Numbered from the stretch's first letter, positions 24,424 to 34,008 are shown. The stretch is 64,000 bases of DNA from Demequina capsici (GCF_032102965.1 NZ_CP134880.1:2542001-2606000), one strand, 5' to 3'. The notes: generated from the sequence alone by a model not told the origin. Numbers and translations are program-made.

Positions 24424-25647
24424 TCAACGCAGCGTGCGCGCGCCGTCGGACCCGGTGAAGCGCCCTGCTCCTGCGAGAGCGACGAGCGCGACGGCTCCGA
24501 GCAGCGCGGCGAAGACGAGCCCGGTCCATGTGAGGCCCACGACGGTCGACAGCGCACCGGCCGCGATCACGGGCACCGAGATGGACAGGTAGGAGACCAG
24601 GAAGTAGGCGGTCGTCACCTGGGTGCGCGCCTCCGGTGGCGTCGCGACCGTCACCGCACGCATCCCCGTCATGAAGAGCAGGCCCATGCCCGCACCGCCG
24701 AGCGCGGAGGATGCGAGCACCACCACGAGCGAGGCGCTCGTCAACGCCGCCGCGAGCAGCACCATGCTGGCCGCGAGGGACGCCGCGCCGAGCCTGACGA
24801 GAGTGCGGTCCGATCGGCCCTTCAGCGAGATCTGCGCCACAGCCGAGACCCCGAAGAAGAGGAACGTCGCGAAGCCCACCACGACAGGCGCGCTCACATG
24901 GAGGACGGAGCCCATGAAGCCCGGCAGGAGCGACGCGAAGATCCCCGACACCGCGAACCCGGCGACAGCGCCCACCGCGGCGGTCGCGAAGAGGCTCCGC
25001 GATCTGGGATGCAGCCTCGGCAGCCGGAGACCTCGTGCCGCGCCGGGCCGGCCACCACGCTCACGCACCGGCCACAGCGCCAGCACGCCGACCACCAGCA
25101 GCAGCGCGTGCACCACGAACGGCGCACGCAACGGCTCCGCCGCGACCTGGGCGACCGCTCCTGCCATCAGCATGCCGAGGCCCAGGCCCCCGACTTTCGA
25201 CGCGGTGGCGAGGGACGAGGCCAGCCTGGCCCTACCCTCGGGGGCGTTCTCCAAGACCACCACCGTGCCCGTCGCGGTGAGGATGCCGGCCGCGAGCCCC
25301 GACAGCACGCGGCCGACGAAGAGCAGCCACATGTGGTCCGCCACGAGGAAGACCCCCGCGGACGCGAGCGAGAGCACCAGCCCCGCGAGCAGCAGCGGGC
25401 GCCGGCCGAGCACATCTGACAGGGTGCCGAACAGCACGAGCGAGGCGATCACGCCGGCCGCGTAGATCGCGTAGAGGACGGTGGCGGTCGCGCTTCCGAA
25501 TCCGAACCGGTCCTCGTAGAGCGGGTAGAGCGGGGTCGGCATCGTCGTCCCCATCATGACGACGGCCAGGACGTACGACGCGGCGGCGAGGCTCAGACCG
25601 GTCGCAGGAAGGGTGCGCGCCGCGCTGGTCGCATCGGCGGTCACCAT
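24424..25647 (-). CDS. MFS exporter, DHA1 type
   Basis: A 407-residue twelve-helix major facilitator. The N-terminal YVLAVVMMGTTMPTPLYPLY and the motif-A loop GTLSDVLGRRP (helix 2-3) place it with drug/H+ antiporters of 12 helices. The second half repeats the loop in weaker form. It stands alone, convergent with the AlkX-like gene (57-base gap). Substrate unknown. Confidence 0.9.
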   Translation of the reverse strand: MVTADATSAARTLPATGLSLAAASYVLAVVMMGTTMPTPLYPLYEDRFGFGSATATVLYAIYAAGVIASLVLFGTLSDVLGRRPLLLAGLVLSLASAGVFLVADHMWLLFVGRVLSGLAAGILTATGTVVVLENAPEGRARLASSLATASKVGGLGLGMLMAGAVAQVAAEPLRAPFVVHALLLVVGVLALWPVRERGGRPGAARGLRLPRLHPRSRSLFATAAVGAVAGFAVSGIFASLLPGFMGSVLHVSAPVVVGFATFLFFGVSAVAQISLKGRSDRTLVRLGAASLAASMVLLAAALTSASLVVVLASSALGGAGMGLLFMTGMRAVTVATPPEARTQVTTAYFLVSYLSISVPVIAAGALSTVVGLTWTGLVFAALLGAVALVALAGAGRFTGSDGARTLR

Positions 25648-25882
25648 GCGGGGGTGCTCATCGGCTCATCCACGTCGGGGCCAAGCGCGCGGGCGTCGCG
25701 GATATTCCCGCCGGACCGCTCCAGCCGTGCTGCACCGACGGTTCGCACCGATGCGGATTTGGTGGCGGAAGAGACAGTTTGCAGCGCTTACCGCAGTCGA
25801 ATTGCGTTGTGAGTGTTGATATCGACAGTAACGAGCCGGTGCGACAGTTGCTTTTCGTCGTCGAACCCGGGAACATGAGGAC

Positions 25883-27265
25883 ATGGATCACACCGCTATG
25901 CAGGAGTCCGCGAAGCGCCATCTGTGGATGCACTTCACCGATCACACCCGGTACGCCTCCGCCGACATCCCCATCATCGTGCGGGGCGAGGGCGCCTACA
26001 TCTACGACGACAAGGGCCGTCGCTACCTCGACGGCCTCGCCGGCCTGTTCGTGACCCAGGCGGGCCACGGGAGGACCGAGCTCGCCGAGGCAGCGGCCGC
26101 CCAGGCCAAGGAGCTCGCCTTCCATCCGCTGTGGTCGTACGCCCACCCGCGTGCGATCGAGCTCGCGGAAAGGCTCGCCAGCCACGCACCCGGCGACCTG
26201 AACCGCGTCTTCTTCACGTCCGGCGGCGGAGAGGCGGTGGAGAGCGCCTGGAAGCTCGCCAAGAACTACTTCAAGCTCGTCGGCAAGCCGATGAAGCACA
26301 AGGTCATCAGCCGCGCCGTCGCCTATCACGGCACCACGCACGGCGCTCTGTCCATCACGGGCCTGCCGGGCCTCAAGGCGCAGTTCGAGCCGCTCGTGCC
26401 GTCGACCTTCCGGGTGCCGAACACCAACATCTACCGCGCTCCCGAGATCACGGGAGGCCTGCTCGACGGCTCCGATCCTGAGGCGTTCGGCCGCTGGGCC
26501 GCCGACCAGATCGAGGTCGCCATCCTCAACGAGGGTGCCGACACCGTCGCCGCCGTCTTCCTGGAGCCCGTGCAGAACGCCGGCGGCTGCTTCCCGCCGC
26601 CCCCCGGCTACTGGCAGCGGGTGCGCGAGATCTGCGACCGGCACGACGTGCTGCTCGTGTCCGACGAGGTGATCTGCGCCTACGGTCGCCTGGGCGAGAT
26701 GTACGGCTCCACCCGCTACGGCTACGTCCCGGACATCATCACCTCCGCCAAGGGCCTCACCTCCGGCTACGCCCCCATGGGCGCGATGATCGCCTCGGAC
26801 CGCCTCATGGAGCCGTTCCTCGAGTCCGGCGAGATGTTCGCGCACGGCTACACGTGGGGCGGGCACCCCGTCGGCTCGGCAGTCGCGCTGGCGAACCTCG
26901 ACCTGTTCGAGCGTGAGGACCTGCTGGGCAACGTGCGCCGCAACGAGGACGCCTTCCGCACGACGCTCGAGAGGCTGCTCGACCTGCCCATGGTGGGCGA
27001 CGTGCGCGGCGCCGGGTACTTCTACGGCATCGAGCTGGTGAAGGACCGTGAGAGCCGCACCTCCCTCACCCACGAGGAGTGCGAGCGGATCCTCTACGGC
27101 TTCCTCTCCCCCGCGCTCTACGAGGCAGGCCTCTACTGCCGCGCCGACGACCGCGGCGACCCCGTGATCCAGCTCTCGCCGCCGCTGATCATCGGCCAGC
27201 CCGAGTTCGATGAGATCGAGTCGATCCTGCGCGACGTCATCACGCGGGCACAGGCGCTTCTCTAG
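25883..27265 (+). CDS. Class III aminotransferase, probably putrescine/polyamine:pyruvate
   Basis: A 460-residue PLP enzyme of the omega-aminotransferase group. FFTSGGGEAVESAWKLAKNY (about 111-130) binds the cofactor phosphate, VSDEVICAYGRLG holds the PLP-ring Asp, and the Schiff-base Lys lies in ITSAKGLTSGYAP near 290. Two in-frame ATGs (25883 and 25898) are close; the first is used. It faces the potABCD operon, and an Lrp/AsnC regulator stands at the far end, the arrangement seen for SpuC-like putrescine or GABA catabolism in Pseudomonas and Actinobacteria, so transport and first degradation step seem joined. Substrate is inferred from context. Confidence 0.9.
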   Translation: MDHTAMQESAKRHLWMHFTDHTRYASADIPIIVRGEGAYIYDDKGRRYLDGLAGLFVTQAGHGRTELAEAAAAQAKELAFHPLWSYAHPRAIELAERLASHAPGDLNRVFFTSGGGEAVESAWKLAKNYFKLVGKPMKHKVISRAVAYHGTTHGALSITGLPGLKAQFEPLVPSTFRVPNTNIYRAPEITGGLLDGSDPEAFGRWAADQIEVAILNEGADTVAAVFLEPVQNAGGCFPPPPGYWQRVREICDRHDVLLVSDEVICAYGRLGEMYGSTRYGYVPDIITSAKGLTSGYAPMGAMIASDRLMEPFLESGEMFAHGYTWGGHPVGSAVALANLDLFEREDLLGNVRRNEDAFRTTLERLLDLPMVGDVRGAGYFYGIELVKDRESRTSLTHEECERILYGFLSPALYEAGLYCRADDRGDPVIQLSPPLIIGQPEFDEIESILRDVITRAQALL

Positions 27266-27278
27266 CGTCGCAGGCACG

Positions 27279-27317
27279 ACGAAGGGGGACGACGCGTGGC
27301 GCGTCGTCCCCCTTCGT
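27279..27317. terminator. Bidirectional terminator between aminotransferase and potC
   Basis: A perfect 18-bp stem with a three-base loop (TGG). The arms start ACGAAGGGGGACGACGCG. It lies 13 bases past the aminotransferase stop and 10 bases past the potC stop, so it serves both converging transcripts. Confidence 0.88.
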
Positions 27318-27327
27318 GGTCCACCGA

Positions 27328-28152
27328 TCAGAGCGCGGCGGCCTTGCCCTTCGCCCGGCGACGCGAGGCGACTTCGCCACCGATCACGACCGTGAGAGCG
27401 ATGAGGAACATCAGCGTGCCGATCACGTTCACCTGCATCGGGACACCGCGCTGCGCGGAGCCCCACACGAACATCGGGAAGGTCACCGTGGTGCCCGAGT
27501 TGAGGTTCGTGATGATGAAGTCGTCGAACGAGAGCGAGAACGCCAGCAGCGCGGCCGACAGGATTCCGGGGAACACCAGCGGGAAGGTGATCTTCCAGAA
27601 CGCCTGCCACTCGTTCGCGTACAGATCCATCGCGGCCTTCTCCAGGTTGGAGTCGAGCCCGGCGAGGCGGGACCGGACGGTCACCACCACGAACGAGATG
27701 CAGAACATGATGTGCGCAATCAATACTGTCCAGAAGCCGAGCTGCCCACCGAACCCCGCGGCCACGAACAGCGCGAGGAGCGAGGAGCCCATCACGATCT
27801 CCGGCGTGGCCATGGGCAGGAACAGGACCAGGTTCATCGTGGAACGGCCCTCGAAGCGGTGCCTCACCAGCGCGAACGCGGCGAGCGTGCCGATGATCGT
27901 CGACACCAGCGTGGCCAGCAGGCCGATGCTGATGCTCACCCGCAGGGACTCGCACATGCCCTGCGGCTCGCAGGGGTTCAACCAGTTGTCCCAGGTGAAG
28001 GCCTGGAACTGGTAGAGGTTGCGCGACTGCGACGAGTCGTTGAACGACATCAGCGCGACGATGAAGTTCGGGATGTACATGTACAACAGCACCAGGATGC
28101 CCAGAGTGAGCGGCAGGTGCTTGCCGATCCAGCGGCCGAGTCGCGTGATCAC
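27328..28152 (-). CDS. potC: Spermidine/putrescine ABC permease PotC
   Basis: A 274-residue inner permease with six hydrophobic helices. The first contains LGILVLLYMYIPNFIVALMSF, a PotC hallmark. The cytosolic EAA loop, coupling to PotA, is at about residues 165-185 (EKAAMDLYANEWQAFWKITFP). The GTG at 28152 overlaps the potB stop by four bases (GTGA) and gives the standard PotC N-terminus; upstream extension lies inside potB. Confidence 0.93.
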   Translation of the reverse strand: MITRLGRWIGKHLPLTLGILVLLYMYIPNFIVALMSFNDSSQSRNLYQFQAFTWDNWLNPCEPQGMCESLRVSISIGLLATLVSTIIGTLAAFALVRHRFEGRSTMNLVLFLPMATPEIVMGSSLLALFVAAGFGGQLGFWTVLIAHIMFCISFVVVTVRSRLAGLDSNLEKAAMDLYANEWQAFWKITFPLVFPGILSAALLAFSLSFDDFIITNLNSGTTVTFPMFVWGSAQRGVPMQVNVIGTLMFLIALTVVIGGEVASRRRAKGKAAAL

Positions 28153-29012
28153 AGCAGCTCCTCCGTTCCTGCCCTGCGCACATAGAACAGCACCATCGCG
28201 ACGATCAGGACCATGAGGATGACGGACAGCGCCGCCGCATGCGGATAGTCGCTGGCGGTCGTGAACAGCTGCTGGATCTTGTTGCCGACCATCTGCGTGT
28301 TCGGGCTGCCCAGCAGCGAGGCGTTGATGTAGTCGCCCGTCGCCGGGATGAACGTGAGCAGGGTGCCGCCGACCACGCCGGGGATGGACAAGGGCCACAC
28401 CACCTTGGAGAACCGCTGGAACGGGCTCGCGTACAGGTCGGCCGCCGCCTCGGTCAGGCGCGGGTCGATCTTCTCCAGGCTCGTGTACAGCGGCAGGATC
28501 ATGAACGGCAGGAAGTTGTACGTGAGCCCCATGATGACCGCGAACGGCGTCGCGAGCAGACGGCCCTCGGGCCCGAGGATGTGCACGGCCTGCAAGGTGT
28601 TCACCACCCACCCGTTGTCCGCGAGGATCAGCTTCCACGACAGCGTGCGCACCAGGAACGACGTGAAGAACGGCGCCACGACGAGCACCAGCATCACGGT
28701 CTTCCAGCGGCCCGCCTTGAACGCGATCGCGTACGCGAGCACGTACCCGAGCACCAGGCACAGCAGGGTGGCGATGCCGGCGTACATGAGCGACCTGATC
28801 AGGTACGGCCAGTACTCTCCGAGCGCCTCACCGTAGTTCTGAAGCCGCCACGTCATGTCGTAGCCGTAGATCGGGGAGCCCGCCGGGTCCGACAACGACG
28901 TGGTCAGCAGCGACAGCATCGGGAACAGGAAGAACACCGCCAGCCACAGCGCTGCCGGCCCGATCAGCCAGTACGCCGCGTTCCTGCCGAACACCCTCTG
29001 GAGCGACTCCAC
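28149..29012 (-). CDS. potB: Spermidine/putrescine ABC permease PotB
   Basis: A 287-residue permease with six helices. LIGPAALWLAVFFLFPML is the first helix, and the EAA loop reads EAAADLYASPFQRFSKVVWPLSIPG. The GTG at 29012 follows a strong AGGAGGAG ribosome site by about five bases and begins one base after the potA stop; the ATG at 29042 upstream would overlap potA and lacks such a site. It pairs with PotC to form the channel. Confidence 0.93.
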   Translation of the reverse strand: MESLQRVFGRNAAYWLIGPAALWLAVFFLFPMLSLLTTSLSDPAGSPIYGYDMTWRLQNYGEALGEYWPYLIRSLMYAGIATLLCLVLGYVLAYAIAFKAGRWKTVMLVLVVAPFFTSFLVRTLSWKLILADNGWVVNTLQAVHILGPEGRLLATPFAVIMGLTYNFLPFMILPLYTSLEKIDPRLTEAAADLYASPFQRFSKVVWPLSIPGVVGGTLLTFIPATGDYINASLLGSPNTQMVGNKIQQLFTTASDYPHAAALSVILMVLIVAMVLFYVRRAGTEELL

Positions 29013-29013
29013 G

Positions 29014-30162
29014 TCACTCCTCCTCGCGCCCGGCCTCGGCATCCTGAGAGGAGTCGAGGAGGAACGCGAACTCGGGCCGCCACGAGACGTCCACCGCGGT
29101 GCCCGCGGCGACCAGGCCGCCGCGTCGGCCGGTGTTCTGCTCGAAGCAGATCAGCTCCTGGCCCCACGGCATCGTCAGGTGGTACTCGGTGGAGACGCCC
29201 ATGTAGACCGCCTCGGAGACGACCGCGCCCGCCAGGTGCCCGCCGGGCGCGTCGATGGCGGTGCCGGCCGGCTGGATCAGCACCTTCTCGGGCCGGATGC
29301 CCACCCAGACGTCCTTCGAGTCGGTGTGGACGCGGCCTGCCTTGATCGTGGCGATGGTCCCGTACATGTCGACCTTCACGACCTCGTCCGCACCGGAGCC
29401 CTCGCGGCCGACGACCTTGCCCTTGATGAGGTTCGACTGGCCCAGGAAGTTGGCCACGAACGTCGTCTTCGGGTTCGTGTAGAGGTCGTACGGCGAGCCC
29501 ATCTGCTCCAGGCGGCCCTTGTTCATGACGGCGACCGTGTCCGCCATGGTCATCGCCTCCTCCTGGTCGTGCGTGACATGCACGAAGGTGAGGCCCACCT
29601 CCTCCTGGATCCGCTTCAGCTCGATCTGCATGGCACGGCGCAGCTTGAGGTCCAACGCGCCCAGCGGCTCGTCGAGAAGGAGCACGTCGGGCCGGTTGAT
29701 GAGCGCACGCGCCAGGGCGACGCGCTGCTGCTGGCCACCGGACAGCTGCGCCGGCTTCTTGGCCGCCTGCTCGCTGAGCTCCGTGAGGGCGAGGATGTCC
29801 GTCACCTCCTGCGCCGGGTCCTTCACGCCACGGCGCTTGGGACCGAACTCGACGTTCTCCGCGATCGTCAGATGCGGGAAGAGCGCGTAGTTCTGGAACA
29901 CCGTGTTCACGGGCCGCTTGTACGGCTTGGCGTGAGTGATGTCCTCGTCGCCGATGTGGATCGTGCCCTTGGTCACGTCCTCGAGCCCCGCGACCATGCG
30001 CAGCGTCGTCGTCTTGCCGCAGCCCGACGGACCCAGGAGCGCGAAGAACGAGCCCTGCGGGATCACCAGGTCGAGCGACTCGACAGCCACGAAACCGTTC
30101 GGGTAGCGCTTGTGAAGACCCGTCAGGCGCAGGTCCCCGCGCGCACCATCAGCCAGTGACAT
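29014..30162 (-). CDS. potA: Spermidine/putrescine ABC ATP-binding protein PotA
   Basis: A 382-residue ATPase. Walker A GPSGCGKTT near 44-52, VFQNYALFPHLT Q-loop, signature LSGGQQQRVALARAL near 142, Walker B VLLLDEPLGALD and H-loop VTHDQEEAM are complete. The C-terminal third is a TOBE regulatory domain. It overlaps the end of potD by 14 bases. Paralogues for iron or sulfate use similar domains, but PotB/C/D-type neighbours support polyamines. Confidence 0.94.
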   Translation of the reverse strand: MSLADGARGDLRLTGLHKRYPNGFVAVESLDLVIPQGSFFALLGPSGCGKTTTLRMVAGLEDVTKGTIHIGDEDITHAKPYKRPVNTVFQNYALFPHLTIAENVEFGPKRRGVKDPAQEVTDILALTELSEQAAKKPAQLSGGQQQRVALARALINRPDVLLLDEPLGALDLKLRRAMQIELKRIQEEVGLTFVHVTHDQEEAMTMADTVAVMNKGRLEQMGSPYDLYTNPKTTFVANFLGQSNLIKGKVVGREGSGADEVVKVDMYGTIATIKAGRVHTDSKDVWVGIRPEKVLIQPAGTAIDAPGGHLAGAVVSEAVYMGVSTEYHLTMPWGQELICFEQNTGRRGGLVAAGTAVDVSWRPEFAFLLDSSQDAEAGREEE

Positions 30163-31333
30163 CGGCGAAGTCCTTCTCGTACTGCGACGCCTTCGCCTCG
30201 TCCAGCGCCATGAAGGAATGCGTCTGGGCCAGGTAGTCGGCCGTGGGGAAGATCAGCGGGTTGTCGACGAGCGTGGGGTCGATGTTCTCCATCTCCGCCT
30301 GCGCGCCCTCCACCGGGCAGACGTACCAGACGTAGGCGGCGAGCTTCGCGGCGACCACCGGGTCGTAGTAGTAGTCGATCCACTTCTCGGCGTTCTTCTT
30401 GTGCTGGCCCTGCACCGGGATCAGCATGTTGTCAGCCCAGATCATCATGCCCTCCTCGGGGGGCAGGAACACCAGGTTCTCGTCCTCGGCCGCGGCCACG
30501 TCGCCCGACCAGGCGACGCACGCGGCGATGTTGCCGGCGGCGAGGTCGTTGATGTACTCGTTGCCGGTGAACGCGCGGATCTGACCGTCGGTGCGGGCCT
30601 TGCTGAGCTTGTCGATCGCGTTGCCCCATTCGTCGTCCGTGAAGTTCGACGGGTCGGCGCCGTCGGCGAGCAGCAGCAGCCCCATCGTGTCGCGCATCTC
30701 GGTCAGCATGGTGACCTTGCCCTTGAGGTCGGCACGCGTGAGGAGCTCCGCGACGCTGCCCACCTCGCCGACGAGCGACTTGTTGTAGGCGATGCCGGAG
30801 AAGCCCGACTGCCACGGAGCGGAGTAGTCGCGGTTCGGGTCCCACCCGACGCCCTGGAGCGACGAGATGAGGTTCTTGTCGAGGTTCGGCACGTTGGCCT
30901 TGTCGAGCTTCTGGATCCAGCCGGCGTCGATCATGCGGGCGGCCATCCAGTCCGTGAGGACGAACAGGTCGCGGCCCGTCGGCTGGCAGGCGCCGAGCTG
31001 GTTGCGCACCTTGGAGAAGAACTCGACGTTGTCGTTCACGTCGGGCGTGTAGGTCACCGAGATGCCGGTGTCCTTCTGGAACTGGGTGAGGGTCGAGACG
31101 TAGTCGCCGTCGTCCTCGTCGATGTACTCAGGCCAGTTCGAGACGTTCAGCTTCGCCTCGGTGTCCGACAGGTCCGTGGTCACGCAGTCGCCGGAGCCCG
31201 AGCCGCCGCCACCGCCGCGGCTCAGCAGGCTGAAGCCTGCGATTCCGGCCACCGCGACGCCACCGCCGATCATGAGTCCGCGGCGCGAGACGCCCTTCTT
31301 CTTCTCTTCCTCCGGGGGCGGGATCTCTGACAT
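30149..31333 (-). CDS. potD: Polyamine-binding protein PotD, Tat-type leader
   Basis: A 394-residue extracellular substrate-binding protein. The N-terminus has SRRGLMIGGGVAVAGIAGFSLLS (residues about 17-39), a twin-arginine signal, followed by a Gly/Ser linker; a lipobox Cys is not clear, so it may stay anchored by the uncleaved helix. The mature part opens LNVSNWPEYIDED, the classical PotD/PotF start. ATG at 31333 follows GTGAGGAT; an upstream in-frame start at 31504 crosses the promoter region. First gene of the potDABC operon, which probably transcribes from within 31334-31560. Confidence 0.92.
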   Translation of the reverse strand: MSEIPPPEEEKKKGVSRRGLMIGGGVAVAGIAGFSLLSRGGGGGSGSGDCVTTDLSDTEAKLNVSNWPEYIDEDDGDYVSTLTQFQKDTGISVTYTPDVNDNVEFFSKVRNQLGACQPTGRDLFVLTDWMAARMIDAGWIQKLDKANVPNLDKNLISSLQGVGWDPNRDYSAPWQSGFSGIAYNKSLVGEVGSVAELLTRADLKGKVTMLTEMRDTMGLLLLADGADPSNFTDDEWGNAIDKLSKARTDGQIRAFTGNEYINDLAAGNIAACVAWSGDVAAAEDENLVFLPPEEGMMIWADNMLIPVQGQHKKNAEKWIDYYYDPVVAAKLAAYVWYVCPVEGAQAEMENIDPTLVDNPLIFPTADYLAQTHSFMALDEAKASQYEKDFADVTG

Positions 31334-31463
31334 GTGCGCATCCTCACTGTTCAGGGCGGCGACACCGAGCCTCACGGCCAGCGCCACCTCCGGGGTTAGG
31401 TGGTCCTGTTGCGGCAGGACGTTGAGAGGGATACTTGCACGGAATCGCCGTCCGGGCGAGCGT

Positions 31464-31518
31464 TTGCGCAGTGAATAGACCGAATCGCAACGAATCCAGC
31501 ACAAGATTTAACACTTGT
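31464..31518. promoter_or_regulatory. Candidate Lrp/AsnC sites in the potD-lrp divergent region
   Basis: This AT-richer part of the 256-base divergent spacer holds two inverted repeats: TTGCG (31464-31468) with CGCAA (31486-31490), and ACAAG (31501-31505) with CTTGT (31514-31518). Spacing suits dimeric or octameric Lrp-type proteins, but the repeats are short and could be chance. Confidence 0.4.
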
Positions 31519-31589
31519 GTAACGAAACCGTAGCGTGGAGCGCGTTTCTGGGTTGACCGGGGGCCCGCGGGGCCGTAAGACTGCACCTC

Positions 31590-32066
31590 ATGACTGCAGC
31601 CGAGACCCCGAAGAGCAGCGGCGCGCTCGACCCGACGAACAAGATCATCATCGAGCAGCTCCAGCAGGACGGTCGGATCTCCTACGCCGCGATCGGGAAG
31701 GTCGTGAACCTCTCCGAGGCGGCGGTCCGCGCGCGCGTGCAGCGCCTCCTGGACACCGGCGTGCTGCAGATCATCGGCGTCACGAACCCCATGGAGCTCG
31801 GCTTCGCACGCCAGGCGATGGTCGGCATCAAGGTGTCCGGACCGCCCGAGCCGGTGGCGAGCGCGCTCGAGCAGCTCGAGGCTGTCGACTATGTGGTGAT
31901 CACCGCCGGGAGCTTCGACATCCTCGTCGAGGTGGTCTGCGAGTCGGACCACCACCTGCTGGACCTGGTGAGCTCCTCGATCAGGACCATCCCCGGCGTG
32001 CTGACCACGGAGACGTTCATGTACCTCGAGCTGCGCAAGCAGACCTACTCGTGGGGCGTGCGCTGA
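31590..32066 (+). CDS. Lrp/AsnC-family transcriptional regulator
   Basis: A 158-residue Lrp-like regulator. The N-terminal HTH covers about 14-60 (LDPTNKIIIEQLQQDGRISYAAIGK), followed by the RAM/effector domain with ITAGSFDILVEVVCE near 108-122. A TAAGACT box ends about eight bases before the ATG, suggesting a leaderless transcript. Divergent from potD, so probably the polyamine or amino-acid sensor for the aminotransferase/pot unit, in the manner of Lrp-type regulators that control amine catabolism. Confidence 0.93.
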   Translation: MTAAETPKSSGALDPTNKIIIEQLQQDGRISYAAIGKVVNLSEAAVRARVQRLLDTGVLQIIGVTNPMELGFARQAMVGIKVSGPPEPVASALEQLEAVDYVVITAGSFDILVEVVCESDHHLLDLVSSSIRTIPGVLTTETFMYLELRKQTYSWGVR

Positions 32067-32222
32067 GCGATCCGCTCACGGCCGCACCCCGACGAGCTCC
32101 CTGCGCGTCGCACCTCGCAAAAGGGGCGAACCGTCGGTCGCCAGATTAGGGTCTGGAGTATCAACCGTGCGGACGGGCCTCGGCTCGCGCCGGAGCGGCT
32201 CACCAGGCTCGAAGGAGGGGCG

Positions 32223-33671
32223 ATGTCCGCTGCAGGATCGCAGGCCGGCACACCGACGAGGGGACTCCACGCGAAGGTCGTGGCCATCAGCATCGGGGCC
32301 GCGCTCGGCGGCTTCCTGTTCGGGTTCGACTCGTCCGTGATCAACGGCGCGGTCGACTCGATCTCGAGCGAGTTCGCGCTGTCGGACACGTTCACGGGCT
32401 TCGCGGTGGCGTCCGCGCTGCTGGGCTGCGCAGTCGGCGCATGGTTCGCGGGCGGGCTCGCGGACCGCTTCGGCCGTGTCCGTGTGATGGTCATCTCCGC
32501 CATCGTGTTCCTCGTGTCCGCGATCGGCTCCGCCTTCGCTTTCGGGGTGTGGGACCTGATCGGCTGGCGCGTGGTGGGCGGCCTCGCGATCGGCGCCGCG
32601 TCCGTCATCGCCCCCGCCTACATCGCCGAGGTGGCGCCGGCCGCCTTCCGGGGTCGGCTGGGATCGCTGCAGCAGATGGCGATCGTGCTGGGCATCTTCG
32701 CCTCGCTGCTGTCCGACGAGGTGCTCGCCGGTGCCGCCGGCGGCGCCTCGTACGAGCTGTGGTTCGGCGTGGAGGCATGGCGCTGGATGTTCCTCACCGC
32801 CGTGATCCCCGCGCTGATCTACGGAGGCGTGGCGCTCACCCTCCCGGAGTCGCCTCGCTACCTGGTGGAACGACACCGCGAGAAGGAGGCCGCCGCGATC
32901 CTCAAGGACTACACGGGCGAGCCGGACCCCGAGGGCCGCATCGCGCTCATCCGTGCCTCGCTCGGCGGCGACGAGAGCCTCACCCTGTCGGACCTGCGAG
33001 GCCCCCGTTTCGGGCTGCAGCCCATCGTCTGGATCGGCATCCTGCTGTCCGTCTTCCAGCAGTTCGTGGGCATCAACGTGATCTTCTACTACTCGACCAC
33101 CCTGTGGAAGTCGGTCGGCTTCGACGAGTCCGACGCGTTCACGACCTCCACGATCACGTCGCTCACGAACATCGTCATGACGCTCGTGGCGATCGCCCTG
33201 GTGGACAGGATCGGGCGGCGCACGCTGCTCATCATCGGCTCGGTCGGCATGACCGTGTCCCTGCTCACGATGGCCGTCTCCTTCAACCAGGCCACGGTCG
33301 ACGCGGCGGGAGACACCCAGCTCCAGCACCCGTGGTCGATCATCGCGCTCGTCGCGGCGAACGCGTTCGTCGTGTTCTTCGCCGCGAGCTGGGGACCGGT
33401 CGTGTGGGTGCTGCTCGGCGAGATGTTCCCCAACCGGCTGCGTGCCGCGGCGCTCGCCGTCGCTGCCGCAGCCCAGTGGCTGGCGAACTTCACGATCACC
33501 CTCACGTTCCCTGTGATGGCCGGTTGGGGGCTGCAGTTCGCGTACGGCTTCTACGCGCTCATGGCCGCGCTCTCGTTCTGGTTCGTCTGGACCAAGGTGC
33601 CGGAGACCAAGGGGATCGAGCTCGAGGACATGGAGAGCGCCTCCGTGCACCACGCCGCCCACGCCGGCTGA
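32223..33671 (+). CDS. Sugar/H+ symporter, MFS SP family
   Basis: A 482-residue twelve-helix sugar transporter of the XylE/GlcP type. Family signatures are all present: GFLFGFDSSVINGA in helix 1, GGLADRFGR loop, PESPRYLV before the central loop, QQFVGINVIFYYS in helix 7 and PETKGIELEDME at the C-terminus. The ATG follows GAAGGAGGGG. It is a single-gene unit ending in a terminator. Glucose, xylose or myo-inositol are possible substrates; not decidable here. Confidence 0.94.
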   Translation: MSAAGSQAGTPTRGLHAKVVAISIGAALGGFLFGFDSSVINGAVDSISSEFALSDTFTGFAVASALLGCAVGAWFAGGLADRFGRVRVMVISAIVFLVSAIGSAFAFGVWDLIGWRVVGGLAIGAASVIAPAYIAEVAPAAFRGRLGSLQQMAIVLGIFASLLSDEVLAGAAGGASYELWFGVEAWRWMFLTAVIPALIYGGVALTLPESPRYLVERHREKEAAAILKDYTGEPDPEGRIALIRASLGGDESLTLSDLRGPRFGLQPIVWIGILLSVFQQFVGINVIFYYSTTLWKSVGFDESDAFTTSTITSLTNIVMTLVAIALVDRIGRRTLLIIGSVGMTVSLLTMAVSFNQATVDAAGDTQLQHPWSIIALVAANAFVVFFAASWGPVVWVLLGEMFPNRLRAAALAVAAAAQWLANFTITLTFPVMAGWGLQFAYGFYALMAALSFWFVWTKVPETKGIELEDMESASVHHAAHAG

Positions 33672-33706
33672 GCGCCGCGCACCTGGCAGAAGCCCCCACG
33701 ACGAAC

Positions 33707-33745
33707 CACGGCCCCACCGCGGCTGAGCCGGCTGGTGGGGCCGTG
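33707..33745 (+). terminator. Terminator after sugar transporter
   Basis: A 12-bp perfect stem (CACGGCCCCACC with its complement) around a 15-base loop that can fold further, 35 bases past the stop codon. Confidence 0.75.
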
Positions 33746-34008
33746 CGGGGCGTCGAGGGGGTCGACGCGCCCTTTATCGTGGTCCCCGCAACGTAAGGGG
33801 GGGTCGTGCGGGAGCCATCTCGCGCGCGAGGGGGGTGCGCGCTGAGTCAGACGCTACACCCTCAGGGGCATCGTGTCATTCCATGTCATACGGAGTTTCA
33901 CGCACGACTTCTCGGGCTTCTCGCGGGTCGGCGTCGAACCTCGAAAGATCCCTTCTCGCGACCTCGACCACGCGCAAGAATCCGGCACCCCGACCCGCCC
34001 GAACAACA
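33746..34008. other. Spacer with no recognisable gene
   Basis: I see no coding frame with starts, family motifs or codon bias, and no RNA fold I recognise. Together with the flanking hairpins it makes the largest gene-free stretch (33672-34049) outside regulatory leaders. Base composition is somewhat lower in GC than the neighbours. Confidence 0.5.

Noticed and set aside
24391..25419. Plus-strand open frame opposite the DHA1-type MFS gene
   Set aside because: Product is low-complexity Arg/His/Gly-rich and mirrors a clear twelve-helix transporter on the other strand.
25658..28183. Very long minus-strand open frame opposite the aminotransferase
   Set aside because: Crosses the strong bidirectional terminator and is antisense to an obvious PLP enzyme; composition is shadow-like.
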